A stretch of 41,042 nucleotides of DNA. Origin: an uncultured Spirochaetales bacterium. GTDB lineage: Bacteria; Spirochaetota; Spirochaetia; Sphaerochaetales; Sphaerochaetaceae. Below are positions 16,501-24,923 of the stretch, piece after piece. The notes beneath the pieces were generated by a model. It saw only the letters and a program-made list of their open reading frames with translations, was not told the DNA's origin and did no database searches. The translations under genes were made by a program, and so were the position numbers. How positions within the stretch are numbered: the stretch's first letter is position 1; each line of letters starts with the position of its first letter. Location: contig CASFLH010000039.1 of assembly GCA_949295505.1 (NCBI GenBank), positions 1-41,042 on the forward strand. The letters are read 5' to 3'.

Positions 16501-17565
16501 TTAAAGTATGAGGGAATAATGTGTGTTCTTGCTTCCGCCTTTTTCTTTCACGACAAGTCCGGCTGACACTAGTTTCTTGAGGTCCCTGTTTGCTGTGTCC
16601 GGGTGGCATGAATTGATTATTGCATATTTCTTTGCGGTCAAGGCTCCCTGCCAATCATCGCGAAGGACTCTTTCGAGGAACTTCCTCTGCCGGTCATTCA
16701 GATCAGCATCCTTTGCCCTGGTGAAGAAGGCCCTGACTTTAAACGACATGTGTATCTTTGTTATTGCAGTGGCATATGCATCGATAAGTCTCTCCAGAAA
16801 CCAGGATACCCATTCTGTCACATCCAACGAAGAGCCTCTCGATGTTTTGTCGAGCAGTGCGTAGTATTCTTTTTTCTTGTTCCTCAATTCGTTTGACAAA
16901 AAGACTATGGGAAGATCATGAGATCCCCGACTCAGAAGATAGTCACTGATTATCCTTGCAACTCTCCCGTTACCATCTTCAAACGGATGAATTGCCACAA
17001 AATAGTATTGTGCTATTGCAGCCATTATATGATCAGGGTAAGAGTGCCCGTTAACGAAAGCAATGAATCGATCCATCATTGAGAGGACATCCGAAGCGGG
17101 GGGAGCTTCGTAGATTATCTTTGTATTCTTTTTCATGTTGCCCGAAATTACATATACCGTATCATCACGGAATACGCCTTTTCTCACCAGAGGGTCCGCT
17201 TCTACGATTCGGCTCTGCCATGACAGTATGCGCTCTGCTGTCAAGGGTTCATGATTCTGAACAGCATCGAAAAGTACATCCACGATTCCATCGTAATATG
17301 TCCTTGTTCCCGAATCTGGAAAAGGAAGGCCAAGGCGTCTTGCGACTGATGAGCAGATATCCCGTTCTGAAAGGCTGATTCCTTCGATTTCCCAGGAAGA
17401 GCAAAGAGAATCAGCAATCGCGTTTCTTACTTCATTTTCATCTCTGACGACACTGGTCAATCCTGCAAGGAATCCTCTGCTTTCGATGAGCCTTTCTTCG
17501 ATGTCTCTGATTGTGCCCATTTCAACATGGAAAGCGGGCCAGTCTTTGTTCTGGTAGAGAAACAT
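16501..17565 (-). CDS. Fic-family AMPylase with wHTH tail (class II)
   Basis: The 354-residue protein carries an N-terminal DUF4172-like region, a Fic domain and a C-terminal winged-helix-like region (about 290-350). The Fic active site HPFEDGNGRVAR is complete, with H193 catalytic and R201 phosphate-binding. The auto-inhibitory motif S/T-x3-E-G is present as S57-WEI-E61-G62, placing it in class II, where the inhibitory helix lies N-terminal in the same chain. Fic enzymes transfer AMP or other nucleotide moieties to target hydroxyls. No antitoxin gene is adjacent. The upstream gap holds an array of short boxes that the C-terminal DNA-binding region could recognise, suggesting autoregulation. 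Confidence 0.9.
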   Translation of the reverse strand: MFLYQNKDWPAFHVEMGTIRDIEERLIESRGFLAGLTSVVRDENEVRNAIADSLCSSWEIEGISLSERDICSSVARRLGLPFPDSGTRTYYDGIVDVLFDAVQNHEPLTAERILSWQSRIVEADPLVRKGVFRDDTVYVISGNMKKNTKIIYEAPPASDVLSMMDRFIAFVNGHSYPDHIMAAIAQYYFVAIHPFEDGNGRVARIISDYLLSRGSHDLPIVFLSNELRNKKKEYYALLDKTSRGSSLDVTEWVSWFLERLIDAYATAITKIHMSFKVRAFFTRAKDADLNDRQRKFLERVLRDDWQGALTAKKYAIINSCHPDTANRDLKKLVSAGLVVKEKGGSKNTHYSLIL

Positions 17566-17585
17566 AGAAAGAGAATAAAGAAAAA

Positions 17586-17660
17586 TTTCTGAGAAAACAA
17601 TGATATTCTCAGTAAAATTACTGATTTCTTACTGAGAATCCAGTCCTTTTTCTCAGTGAA
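17586..17660. promoter_or_regulatory. TTCTCAGTAA box array upstream of the fic gene
   Basis: The gap between the fic start and the ABC ATPase stop holds repeated boxes. TTCTCAGTAA is at 17606-17615, its inverse TTACTGAGAA at 17629-17638, and TTCTCAGTGA at 17650-17659. A half-like palindrome TTTCTGAGAAA is at 17586-17596. TCAGTAA-AA-TTACTGA (17609-17624) is itself a 7-bp inverted repeat. The arrangement looks like a cooperative operator. It probably controls fic, since the ABC operon reads towards this region rather than away from it. Confidence 0.5.
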
Positions 17661-18638
17661 TCAGGATAGCGAGAGGATGCTTTCTCTGAGGATCATAACG
17701 GAAACTGTTTTCTTCCTGGGCTTTGTCGTGCTCTGGCAGAGAATCGGATAACCCTGATACTGCAGGCCGAGCATGTATGCGGAACCACAGAACTCGCATG
17801 ACAGAATCTCTGCATCGTTGAAGATCACATGCATCGGATACATCGCAGGATTGATGTTCTCCTCTGATATAACTGCATTCTCAGGGCGGAAGAAGATGCT
17901 GCCATCACTGTTCTCAAAGACAAGATGGGCTGGCAATGATGTCCCTTCCCCGGTGAAGAATGCCGTGAATAGATCCGCGGGGTGTCTGTACAGCTCTTCC
18001 GCAGTACCCATTGCAACTGTCTTCCCTTCATGCATGATGAGGATGGAATCAGAGATGGAGAAAGCCTCTTCCCTGTCATGCGTGACATACAGCATTGTGA
18101 TTCCCAGAGTATCGTGGATTGCCCTGATTGATGACCGGATGCTCTTTCGAAGCGGTGCGTCAAGTGCGGAGAGAGGTTCATCAAGCAGCAGTATCCTTGG
18201 TTTCGCCGCAATGGCCCTGGCAAGCTGGACACGCTGTGCTTCACCTCCTGAAAGGGAAGATACGGATCTCCTGGCATATCCCTCCAGCCCAACGAGTTTC
18301 AGTAGGGCGTCGGAGATCTTCTTTCTTTCCGCTTTCTTCTCCTTCATCCCGAACTGGATGTTCCTCTCCACGTTCATTGATGGGAAGAGCGTGAAATCCT
18401 GGAACACCATGCCTATTCCTCTGCTTTGTATCTTCTCCCCGGTAATATCCTTGCCATCGAGCGTGATTGTTCCCCCGTCGGGCTTGTCCAGTCCTGCAAT
18501 CAGCGAGAGCAGCGTCGATTTTCCCGATCCGGATGGTCCTATGATGCATAGGAACTCTCCCTCATCGACTCCGAAGGAGGCCGAGAGCGTGAAATCCTTG
18601 TACTTCTTCTCGAGTTTCCTGATCTCAAGATATGGCAT
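17661..18638 (-). CDS. thiQ: Thiamine ABC transporter ATPase (ThiQ-like)
   Basis: A 325-residue ABC ATPase: Walker A GPSGSGKS at 34-41, Q-loop VFQDFTLFPSM, signature LSGGE at 129-133, Walker B ILLLDEP (D153/E154) and switch H187. A C-terminal extension of about 100 residues forms a TOBE-like regulatory region, as in iron and thiamine transporter subunits. It energises import through the permease encoded just upstream, with which it overlaps by 14 bases. AGGAGG precedes the ATG by 8 bases. The thiamine assignment comes from the ThiB-like binding protein and the TPP riboswitch at the head of the operon. Confidence 0.85.
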   Translation of the reverse strand: MPYLEIRKLEKKYKDFTLSASFGVDEGEFLCIIGPSGSGKSTLLSLIAGLDKPDGGTITLDGKDITGEKIQSRGIGMVFQDFTLFPSMNVERNIQFGMKEKKAERKKISDALLKLVGLEGYARRSVSSLSGGEAQRVQLARAIAAKPRILLLDEPLSALDAPLRKSIRSSIRAIHDTLGITMLYVTHDREEAFSISDSILIMHEGKTVAMGTAEELYRHPADLFTAFFTGEGTSLPAHLVFENSDGSIFFRPENAVISEENINPAMYPMHVIFNDAEILSCEFCGSAYMLGLQYQGYPILCQSTTKPRKKTVSVMILRESILSLS

Positions 18639-20250
18639 GTTTCTTTCCTCCTTCGCCGATGGCGAATACCAGCAGGGCTTCTGCCAGAAGCAGCGTTCCC
18701 AATGCCGCGGCTCCCTGATAGTTATAGGAGCTTATCATGCGGTAGATGAGTATAGGCAGCGTTGACACGTGCCCGTCCGAGAGGGTGAGAGTTGCATTGA
18801 CTTCTCCCAGAGAGAGCGCGAACGCGAAAGCGAACGCCTTACGTCTATATGAAGAGAGAAGCGGATATTCCACTTTCCTCATCGTCTTGCCTGAAGAGAC
18901 ACCGAGAGTGTATGCAGCGGCGGGGAGCGAGTCTGGGATGGCTTTTGCCCCTGGTATGATTGTCCGCACCGCAAATGGAAGTATGATTGTCAGATGCGCG
19001 AGGGACACGAGTATGTATGAGAGCAGGAGAGAATCCTGTCCTATCACAGCAGCCAGGAATGAGAATCCCAGCCCCAGCGTCACTGATCCAGTGGCCATCG
19101 GAAGCGAGGAGAGCACTGGCAGGAACCAGGAATTCCTCTTTGCGGCGGCCATCGCGATTCTCGCTCCAAGGAAAACCGCCAGAAGCGATGACACGAGCGC
19201 TATCATGAAGCTATTCACGATGCCGTTCGTAGCTGTGCTCATCAGCCCGGTGCTTCCTTCTGCTATGTCGCGCCAGGCGCGCAGCGTGAAATCACCGTTT
19301 TTCGTGAAGAAAGCCCTGTAGATGACGCTGAGTATCGGAGGAAGGATGAAAAGCAGTATCAGAAGCATGATCAGAATGGCAGCGGCAAGGTATCTGCCCC
19401 TGGCCCGAATCAGGACCCTCTGCTGTCTTGAGGCCTTTGATTCCTTCCTGGCGGGACTTGTGAGAATCAGCATGATACCTGTGATGAAGAATGCGAATAT
19501 GGAGAGCGCTGCGGCCCCCTCCCTGTCGACGTTTATATGAACGCGTCTGTAGATTTCTGTTTCGAATGTTGAATAAGCGGGGTTCCCTCCAAGCACGAGG
19601 ATGATCGAGAAGGAGGAGAAGCAGAAGAGGAAGATCAGGATGAATGCGGATAGAATGGCAGGCAGAAGGCGAGGGAACGTGACTGAGAAGAACGTCCTTT
19701 TCCTGTCCGCTCCCAATGTGTACGCGGCTTTCTCCGGCGTGTCAGGCAGCTGGGACCACGCATTCGTGATCAGAAGGAATGCTATGGGGAAATTCAGATA
19801 GACGTGTGCGAGGATTATCGCCTTGAATGAATAGAGTATCCTCAGAAGGCTGTAATCCTTTCCTGTTATATTCATCAGGAGTGTGTTAAGCAGCCCGTTG
19901 TTTCCATACCAGATGACGAACCCGAGAACCACAAGGATTGTCGGTATTGTAAATGAAAGCCCGGACAGGGTAAGTACCGCCCTGCGTCCGGGGAATGCAT
20001 ATCTTGAGAAGAACGCGGCGAACGGCAGCGCCGCCACGACGGAAATGAGCGCCGAGAGCAGTGCCCCCTCAAGCGTGAAGGCGAGAAGACGGTAGGTGTA
20101 TGGATCCGTGAAGACCTCGATGAGGGCCTTCCCGTCATCCCGGAAAGCATAGCTGAATGTGAGGAAGAGAGGGATGAGAAAGAGCACGGTCAGGACAGCG
20201 ATGCCTGGCAGAGCCTTCAGTGTGTAGTAACCAGAGAATTTCCTTCTCAT
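18625..20250 (-). CDS. thiP: Thiamine ABC transporter permease (ThiP-like)
   Basis: The 541-residue membrane protein has two fused permease halves of about six helices each, as in ThiP and FbpB. Each half has an EAA-type loop for the ATPase, seen in the first as PDTPEKAAYTLGADRKRTFFSVTFPRLLPAI and in the second as PDSLPAAAYTLGVSSGKTMRKVEYP. It forms the membrane channel for thiamine or TPP. AGGAGGAG lies just before the ATG. The binding-protein gene ends 33 bases upstream and the ATPase gene overlaps its end. Confidence 0.85.
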   Translation of the reverse strand: MRRKFSGYYTLKALPGIAVLTVLFLIPLFLTFSYAFRDDGKALIEVFTDPYTYRLLAFTLEGALLSALISVVAALPFAAFFSRYAFPGRRAVLTLSGLSFTIPTILVVLGFVIWYGNNGLLNTLLMNITGKDYSLLRILYSFKAIILAHVYLNFPIAFLLITNAWSQLPDTPEKAAYTLGADRKRTFFSVTFPRLLPAILSAFILIFLFCFSSFSIILVLGGNPAYSTFETEIYRRVHINVDREGAAALSIFAFFITGIMLILTSPARKESKASRQQRVLIRARGRYLAAAILIMLLILLFILPPILSVIYRAFFTKNGDFTLRAWRDIAEGSTGLMSTATNGIVNSFMIALVSSLLAVFLGARIAMAAAKRNSWFLPVLSSLPMATGSVTLGLGFSFLAAVIGQDSLLLSYILVSLAHLTIILPFAVRTIIPGAKAIPDSLPAAAYTLGVSSGKTMRKVEYPLLSSYRRKAFAFAFALSLGEVNATLTLSDGHVSTLPILIYRMISSYNYQGAAALGTLLLAEALLVFAIGEGGKKHAIS

Positions 20251-20283
20251 TTCTCCTCCTTCCTGGATTATAGCAGATTCGCG

Positions 20284-21297
20284 TCAGTCGTTCTCAGTCA
20301 TGATGCTGAGCCACTTTGCCTGAAGCTCCTCCGTCTTCTCCTGCGGCGTTGCCCCGCTTCTGAAGAGCACGGACGGCTTCGGTGCGTAATCAAACGCTTC
20401 AGGAAGCTCAATCGCGCTGTTGACAGGATACATGGAATTGGCGACTGCGATATCAATCTGGGCTTCTGTGAGGATGAAGTCCACGAAAGCCTCTGCCTCT
20501 TCTCTCATGTCAGTGCCCTTGACTATTCCAATGCCCTCAATCGTCGCCTCATGGCCTTCAGGGAATACCAGTGCCTGATAGCGCGTCGTGTTGTCATTCA
20601 TCACATGATAGACAGGGCTTGTCGTGTAGGAAAGGACGATCGGCGCTTCTCCCTCCGTGAAGAGGCCATAGGCCGATGACCATCCGTCAGCGATCGTGAG
20701 AGCATTTTCCTTCATTGCTTCCCACCATGACACGAACTCATCGCCATCTCCGTAGATATTGTATGTCCAGAGGAGAAGTCCAAGGCCGACAGAAGATGTC
20801 CTTGGATCGATGAGTATCACGTTGTCCTTGTACTCGGGATCAGCAAGGTCGGAAAGGGATTGAGGTTTATCGAGTCCGCATTCAGAATCCCATACGAATG
20901 CGAATGCACCGTAGTCAAATGGAATAAGGCGGTTCTCCGGATCGAATCTGAGCTCTTCCGGGATATCGCTGATGATGGGGGAGTCATAGCTCTCGAGATA
21001 AGGGTATGCCCTGTAGGCGAAATCATCTGTGATGCCGAGGATGACATCAGCCCTGGTGTCTTCTCCTTCCAGCTCGACGCGGGAGATCATCTCAACCGCA
21101 TCGCCTGCGCTGACAAGATTCACCTTGATTCCTGTCTCTTCCTCGAATGCCGGGATAAGTGTCCCTGCCGGGCCCCAGTCACTGGCGAACGAATCATAAG
21201 CATAGACTGTGAGGACATCCTCCTCAGCCGCTGCCTGTGCCATGACAGCCGTCATGGTCACTGCTGCGAAAAGCAGTACAAAGAGTGCCTTCTTCAT
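20284..21297 (-). CDS. thiB: Thiamine-binding periplasmic protein (ThiB-like)
   Basis: The 337-residue binding protein has a signal peptide (MKKALFVLLFAAVTMTAVMAQA) and then LTVYAYDSFASDWGPAG, the typical ThiB opening. VELEGEDTRADVILGITDDF and the late SAYGLFTEGEAPIVLSYTTSP block support thiamine or TPP binding. The ATG at 21297 has GGAG 6 bases upstream. It is the first gene of the operon and follows a TPP riboswitch, so it should be repressed when TPP is plentiful. Whether the ligand is thiamine, its phosphate or TPP cannot be read from the sequence. Confidence 0.9.
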   Translation of the reverse strand: MKKALFVLLFAAVTMTAVMAQAAAEEDVLTVYAYDSFASDWGPAGTLIPAFEEETGIKVNLVSAGDAVEMISRVELEGEDTRADVILGITDDFAYRAYPYLESYDSPIISDIPEELRFDPENRLIPFDYGAFAFVWDSECGLDKPQSLSDLADPEYKDNVILIDPRTSSVGLGLLLWTYNIYGDGDEFVSWWEAMKENALTIADGWSSAYGLFTEGEAPIVLSYTTSPVYHVMNDNTTRYQALVFPEGHEATIEGIGIVKGTDMREEAEAFVDFILTEAQIDIAVANSMYPVNSAIELPEAFDYAPKPSVLFRSGATPQEKTEELQAKWLSIMTEND

Positions 21298-21339
21298 AAG
21301 CATCTCCAAAAAGATAGATTATCCGGGGATTGAAAAATG

Positions 21340-21411
21340 CCGTTCCCTTCGCTGGTATTACCCAGATCAGGTTCGAGGGTATGATCTCAGGCCTTAGCCA
21401 CCCCTAGACGA
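21340..21411 (-). promoter_or_regulatory. TPP riboswitch (THI element)
   Basis: On the minus strand the conserved TPP aptamer is complete: GGGGTG, CTGAGA, ACCC, GAACCTGATC and AATACCAGCG followed by AAGGGAA. A short closing stem (TCGT with ACGG) brackets it. It lies about 43 bases before the thiB start. I see no strong terminator hairpin with a U-run between aptamer and start codon, so control of translation initiation is more likely. A possible promoter is TTGACT (21446-21441) with TAGTGT (21422-21417) on the minus strand. Confidence 0.95.
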
Positions 21412-21481
21412 CCAAAACACTAGAACGGAAACGCCGCTGTAGTCAAGTGACAATATCATGAAGAGGCTGTATTATCACAGC

Positions 21482-22846
21482 ATGCAGCCGATTCTGTCCC
21501 TTACATCAGCCTCAGACCTGGATCATGCGCTTATACGGGAATATGGTCTTCAGGAATCCCTTCTGATAGAGAACGCAGCCAAGGGAGCCTTCATGCTGAC
21601 GCGTGACATGATTCACGGCAAGGTGCTTGTGGCTGCAGGGCCTGGCAATAATGGCTCAGATGGGCTTGCCATGATCCCTCTGCTCCAGGAAGCCGGATAC
21701 AGCCCTGATCTTCTTCTGCTCTATGACAAGGGAAATGAGGAGAACATCAGGCGTCGTGACGCACTACGTGGAAAGGTCCGGCTGGTTGACAGCGCGGAGG
21801 GTTACGACACTGTGTATGATGCGCTCTTCGGCTTCAGCTTCCATGGGGAGGCGGATGAACGAACGCTTTCTGTAATCGAGGCTATAAATACATGCAGGAC
21901 TGTCATATCTCTCGATGTTCCTTCCGCTTCGCTGGTGCGCGCTACGGCAACTGTCGCATTCATGGCAATGAAGGATGTGCTGTATGAACCCATGCTGCGC
22001 CCATATGCTGGAAAGATTCTTCTCCATAACCCGGGCTTCCCCGAGAAAAGACTTCAAGAGGCTGCAAGTGACATGCATCTGCTCTCCGATGATGATTCTT
22101 CCATTCCCCCTGTCTCCTCGTGGGCTTACAAGAACAGCAGGGGACACCTGTGTATAGTCGGTGGATCCGACCGGTATACGGGCGCTCCCAGGCTCTCTGC
22201 CCGCGCCGCGTTCTTCTCAGGTGCTGGCCTTGTTACGGTCATGACGGATTCGGAGAGGGTAAGGGATGAGAATCCCTCCCTGATCATCTCCCGTCCTTGC
22301 GATGATTTCTCCCCATATGGCGCTGCAGTCATAGGACCGGGGTGGGGTGACGGTGACGATTCCATATTGGCTGCGGCCATAAGATCCGGGAAGAATCTTG
22401 TCATTGATGCTGACGCGCTGAAACTGGTTCTGCGCCATAAATTCTGCCATCACGCAGTGCTTACTCCTCACATAGGGGAGTATAAACATCTGATGGAAAG
22501 CCTCTCCATTCCAGATGGACTTGGGAATCCCCAGTCGCTTGCCTCTTCGCTCAGAAAGCTTGCTGAGAGAACCGAGTCTGTCATTGTCCTTAAGTCCTCT
22601 GTTGTATGGATTACCGACGGAAAGGAGATTCTTGTATACGACGGCTCGAATCCATCTCTCGGTGTCGCTGGCTCCGGAGATGTGCTTGCCGGGATCATCG
22701 GCGCATTGCTGGCTGCTGGTGAGATTCCTTCCGATGCCGCGCGCGACGGCGTTATACTCCATCAGAAAGCAGGACGCAAAGCTCATGAGGAATATGGGTT
22801 CTATTCCGCGGAGGAGCTGATACTCTCAGTGGGGAGGTGCAGATGA
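21482..22846 (+). CDS. nnr: Bifunctional NAD(P)HX epimerase/dehydratase
   Basis: The enzyme repairs hydrated NADH and NADPH. The N-terminal epimerase half has LLIENAA and VAAGPGNNGSDGLAM. The C-terminal ADP-dependent dehydratase half has IVGGSDRYTGAPRLSARAAFFSGAGLV, VIGPGWG, LVIDADAL, LTPHIGEY and VAGSGDVLAGIIGALLA. The epimerase half looks trimmed: after LDVPS the usual SGLxxxTG and ADLTVTF stretch is shortened, so epimerase activity may be altered. I chose the ATG at 21482 because MQPILSLTSASDLDH matches the family start; an ATG at 21458 adds eight residues, and neither has a clear ribosome binding site. The stop overlaps the next gene (ATGA). Confidence 0.85.
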   Translation: MQPILSLTSASDLDHALIREYGLQESLLIENAAKGAFMLTRDMIHGKVLVAAGPGNNGSDGLAMIPLLQEAGYSPDLLLLYDKGNEENIRRRDALRGKVRLVDSAEGYDTVYDALFGFSFHGEADERTLSVIEAINTCRTVISLDVPSASLVRATATVAFMAMKDVLYEPMLRPYAGKILLHNPGFPEKRLQEAASDMHLLSDDDSSIPPVSSWAYKNSRGHLCIVGGSDRYTGAPRLSARAAFFSGAGLVTVMTDSERVRDENPSLIISRPCDDFSPYGAAVIGPGWGDGDDSILAAAIRSGKNLVIDADALKLVLRHKFCHHAVLTPHIGEYKHLMESLSIPDGLGNPQSLASSLRKLAERTESVIVLKSSVVWITDGKEILVYDGSNPSLGVAGSGDVLAGIIGALLAAGEIPSDAARDGVILHQKAGRKAHEEYGFYSAEELILSVGRCR

Positions 22847-23244
22847 TACAGGTATATCTTCTGTCCGTTTTCTATCTGGTGTTCTCCGCGCTGCTTCTGC
22901 TTGTCGATTCATACAGACGCAGGCTTTCCTTCATGCTGAAGGCAAAGTCCAGGATCAGGGAGGATGTCAGGAAGCTTAACATCTATTTCCTTTCCGGCAT
23001 CGCCATTTCGCTCCTGCTTCTCTTTCTGCCGATGAAGCCAGGTCCTGTCATCGCGGGTGACCTGCTGCCTTCCCTCCTGATACTCGGCATGGCGTTCTTC
23101 TTCCGTCTTCTCTATTCAGAACGCAACAGGGATCGCTCCGATGCCTATCTTTCAGGCAGGAAGCAGAAGATAAAGAGGCTGGGATTCATATGCCTCTATG
23201 CTGCGGCGATTCATTTTCTCTTTCCGTCGATAATATTGCTATAA
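22843..23244 (+). CDS. Small integral membrane protein, unknown function
   Basis: The 133-residue hydrophobic protein has about four membrane segments: an N-terminal helix (VYLLSVFYLVFSALLLL), a pair of central helices and a C-terminal helix. A basic loop (YRRRLSFMLKAKSRIREDVRK) and an arginine-rich loop lie between them. GGGGAGG stands 5 bases before the ATG, and the start overlaps the stop of the NAD(P)HX repair gene. I do not recognise the family. It is probably translated with its upstream neighbour; the Nudix gene follows after 8 bases. Confidence 0.65.
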   Translation: MIQVYLLSVFYLVFSALLLLVDSYRRRLSFMLKAKSRIREDVRKLNIYFLSGIAISLLLLFLPMKPGPVIAGDLLPSLLILGMAFFFRLLYSERNRDRSDAYLSGRKQKIKRLGFICLYAAAIHFLFPSIILL

Positions 23245-23252
23245 TTTCAGGT

Positions 23253-23651
23253 ATGAATGAAAGGGTAACGACTGCAGGAGTTGCGGTCAGGGACGGCCGC
23301 GTGCTTGTCGCACACAGGACTCAGGGTGGTGCGCTTTCCGGTAAATGGGAATTCCCCGGAGGAAAGCAGCGCTGGGGAGAGAGCGATGATGACACGCTCA
23401 GAAGGGAGTACATGGAAGAGCTTGGCGTCAGCGTGCGCACAGGAGAGCTGCTCCTTTCCTTTGATTTCACCAACAATGACACGCTCTACCATCTTCATGC
23501 CCATCTTGTAGAGCTGGAATCCTGCGAATTCACGCTGAATGTGCATTCTGAAGTTCGCTGGGTGGGACCAGATGAACTGAATCTCCTTGATATGGGGCAA
23601 TCTGATCAAAGAATCCGCGAGATAGTGACCTCTCTTCTCTTGAATAGCTGA
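23253..23651 (+). CDS. Nudix hydrolase, MutT-like
   Basis: The 132-residue protein has a perfect Nudix box, GKQRWGE-x7-REYMEELGV, after WEFPGGK. It starts TTAGVAVRDGRVLVAHR, and the C-terminal part has the WVGPDELNLLDM block common in MutT-type (8-oxo-dGTP) enzymes. It hydrolyses nucleoside diphosphates linked to another moiety; the exact substrate is inferred. I chose the ATG at 23253 because the fold begins there. The Shine-Dalgarno is weak. Its pairing with NAD(P)HX repair suggests a metabolite-housekeeping cluster. Confidence 0.85.
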   Translation: MNERVTTAGVAVRDGRVLVAHRTQGGALSGKWEFPGGKQRWGESDDDTLRREYMEELGVSVRTGELLLSFDFTNNDTLYHLHAHLVELESCEFTLNVHSEVRWVGPDELNLLDMGQSDQRIREIVTSLLLNS

Positions 23652-23694
23652 TTTCAGAGTTCTACTATCATTGTTATCTTCAGAGAGGTGCATT

Positions 23695-24720
23695 ATGGAA
23701 AAGAAGAATATCAAATGGGGAGAAATCGGCTTCGGCTACATTCCAACCGACTATCGTTATTTCGCAGAATGGAAGGATGGAAAGTGGGGAGAGGGCAAAC
23801 TCACCACTGACAACACCATTACGATGTCGGAGTGTGCCGGTGTGCTTCAGTATGCACAGACATGCTTTGAAGGTCTCAAGGCCTATACGCAGAAAGATGG
23901 AAGCATCGTCACCTTCCGTCCTGACCTGAATGCCGAGCGCCTGCAGCGTTCTGCCCGCCGTCTTCTCATTCCGGAAGTCTCAACGGAGATGTTCCTTGAT
24001 GCGCTTGATCAGACAGTGAAGGCTAATGCCGCCTGGGTTCCTCCATACGGTACAGGTGCAACGCTTTATGTACGTCCGTTCCTTTTCGGATCGGGGCCGG
24101 TCATTGGTGTCGCTCCCGCTCCTGAGTATCAGTTCAGGCTTTTCTGCACACCTGTCGGACCATATTTCAAAGGCGGGATCAAGCCGCTTAAGATCTGTGT
24201 CTCTGATTATGACAGGGCAGCTCCTCATGGGACGGGGGATATCAAGGCAGGACTCAATTATGCGATGTCACTCTATGCAGGTGACCAGGCACACAGGAAT
24301 GGCTATGCGGAGAACATGTTCCTTGATGCGGCAACACGCACGAATGTCGAGGAGACTGGCGGCGCGAACTTCCTCTTTGTCACGAAGGATGGAAAGATAG
24401 TTACACCTAAATCATCAACGATACTCCCGTCGATAACCAGACGTTCTCTCATCTCCGTCGCTGAGAAGTATCTTGGCATCACGGTAGAGGAGAGGGTTGT
24501 CCCATTCGAGGAAGTCAGGGAATTCGCAGAAGTGGGTGTCTGCGGCACAGCAGCTGTCATCTCTCCTGTCGGCGAGATTGACAACCATGACGAGAAAATC
24601 ATGGTTCCTTCGGGAATGGAAGCATTCGGTCCTGTTCTTGGCAAGCTCCGCGAGACGCTTACCGGAATCCAGAACGGTGACATCGAAGCCCCTGAAGGAT
24701 GGATCAGGAAAATCTGCTGA
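23695..24720 (+). CDS. ilvE: Branched-chain amino acid aminotransferase
   Basis: The 341-residue fold-type IV PLP enzyme has the catalytic lysine K184 in GDIKAGLNYA, YAQTCFEGLKAY near the N-terminus, RPFLFGSG, and EETGGANFLFV and TILPSITRRSL later on. It interconverts leucine, isoleucine and valine with their 2-oxo acids. GAGAGG lies 6 bases before the ATG. It is followed by an intrinsic terminator. No other branched-chain pathway genes lie nearby. Confidence 0.95.
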   Translation: MEKKNIKWGEIGFGYIPTDYRYFAEWKDGKWGEGKLTTDNTITMSECAGVLQYAQTCFEGLKAYTQKDGSIVTFRPDLNAERLQRSARRLLIPEVSTEMFLDALDQTVKANAAWVPPYGTGATLYVRPFLFGSGPVIGVAPAPEYQFRLFCTPVGPYFKGGIKPLKICVSDYDRAAPHGTGDIKAGLNYAMSLYAGDQAHRNGYAENMFLDAATRTNVEETGGANFLFVTKDGKIVTPKSSTILPSITRRSLISVAEKYLGITVEERVVPFEEVREFAEVGVCGTAAVISPVGEIDNHDEKIMVPSGMEAFGPVLGKLRETLTGIQNGDIEAPEGWIRKIC

Positions 24721-24741
24721 AAAAAGCAGTTTGTTTGCTCT

Positions 24742-24777
24742 CCCATGCACCGAAAATGCATGGGATTTCTTTTTTTC
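24742..24777 (+). terminator. Terminator after ilvE
   Basis: CCCATGCA and TGCATGGG form an 8-bp stem with a 7-base loop, followed by ATTTCTTTTTTT. It lies 22 bases after the ilvE stop. Confidence 0.9.
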
Positions 24778-24816
24778 CTCTTCTTTATCATGGGGATAAT
24801 GCCATGCGTATTTTCC

Positions 24817-24845
24817 TTGACAGCTCGTATAGGCGGATTTAAAAT
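24817..24845 (+). promoter_or_regulatory. Sigma-70 promoter of the amino-sugar operon
   Basis: TTGACA (24817-24822) and TAAAAT (24840-24845) are separated by exactly 17 bases. The predicted start point falls right at the first LacI-type operator, about 70-80 bases before the GH20 start codon. Confidence 0.8.
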
Positions 24846-24852
24846 TTGAATG

Positions 24853-24911
24853 ATAGAAAACGTTTTCTATTCGTGTCTCTTCTTTTTTTGCTGATAGAAA
24901 ACGTTTACTAA
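24853..24911. promoter_or_regulatory. Pair of LacI-family operators
   Basis: ATAGAAAACGTTTTCTAT at 24853-24870 is a perfect 18-base palindrome with the central CG typical of LacI/GalR sites. A second copy, ATAGAAAACGTTTACTAA, lies at 24894-24911. The centres are 41 bases apart, close to four helical turns, so two dimers would lie on the same DNA face. The second site abuts the Shine-Dalgarno of the first gene. The LacI-type regulator encoded as the second gene of the operon is the obvious ligand. Confidence 0.85.
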
Positions 24912-24923
24912 GGAGGTGCTGAG

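Noticed and set aside
17773-18765. Long open frame on the plus strand opposite the thiQ-like gene
   Set aside because: It is the mirror of the ABC ATPase coding strand, has no ribosome binding site and no protein-like motifs; the minus-strand gene has complete ABC motifs.
21340-21411. tRNA-like GGTTCGA segment
   Set aside because: The GGTTCGAGGG stretch is the complement of the TPP aptamer core; no cloverleaf can be drawn around it.
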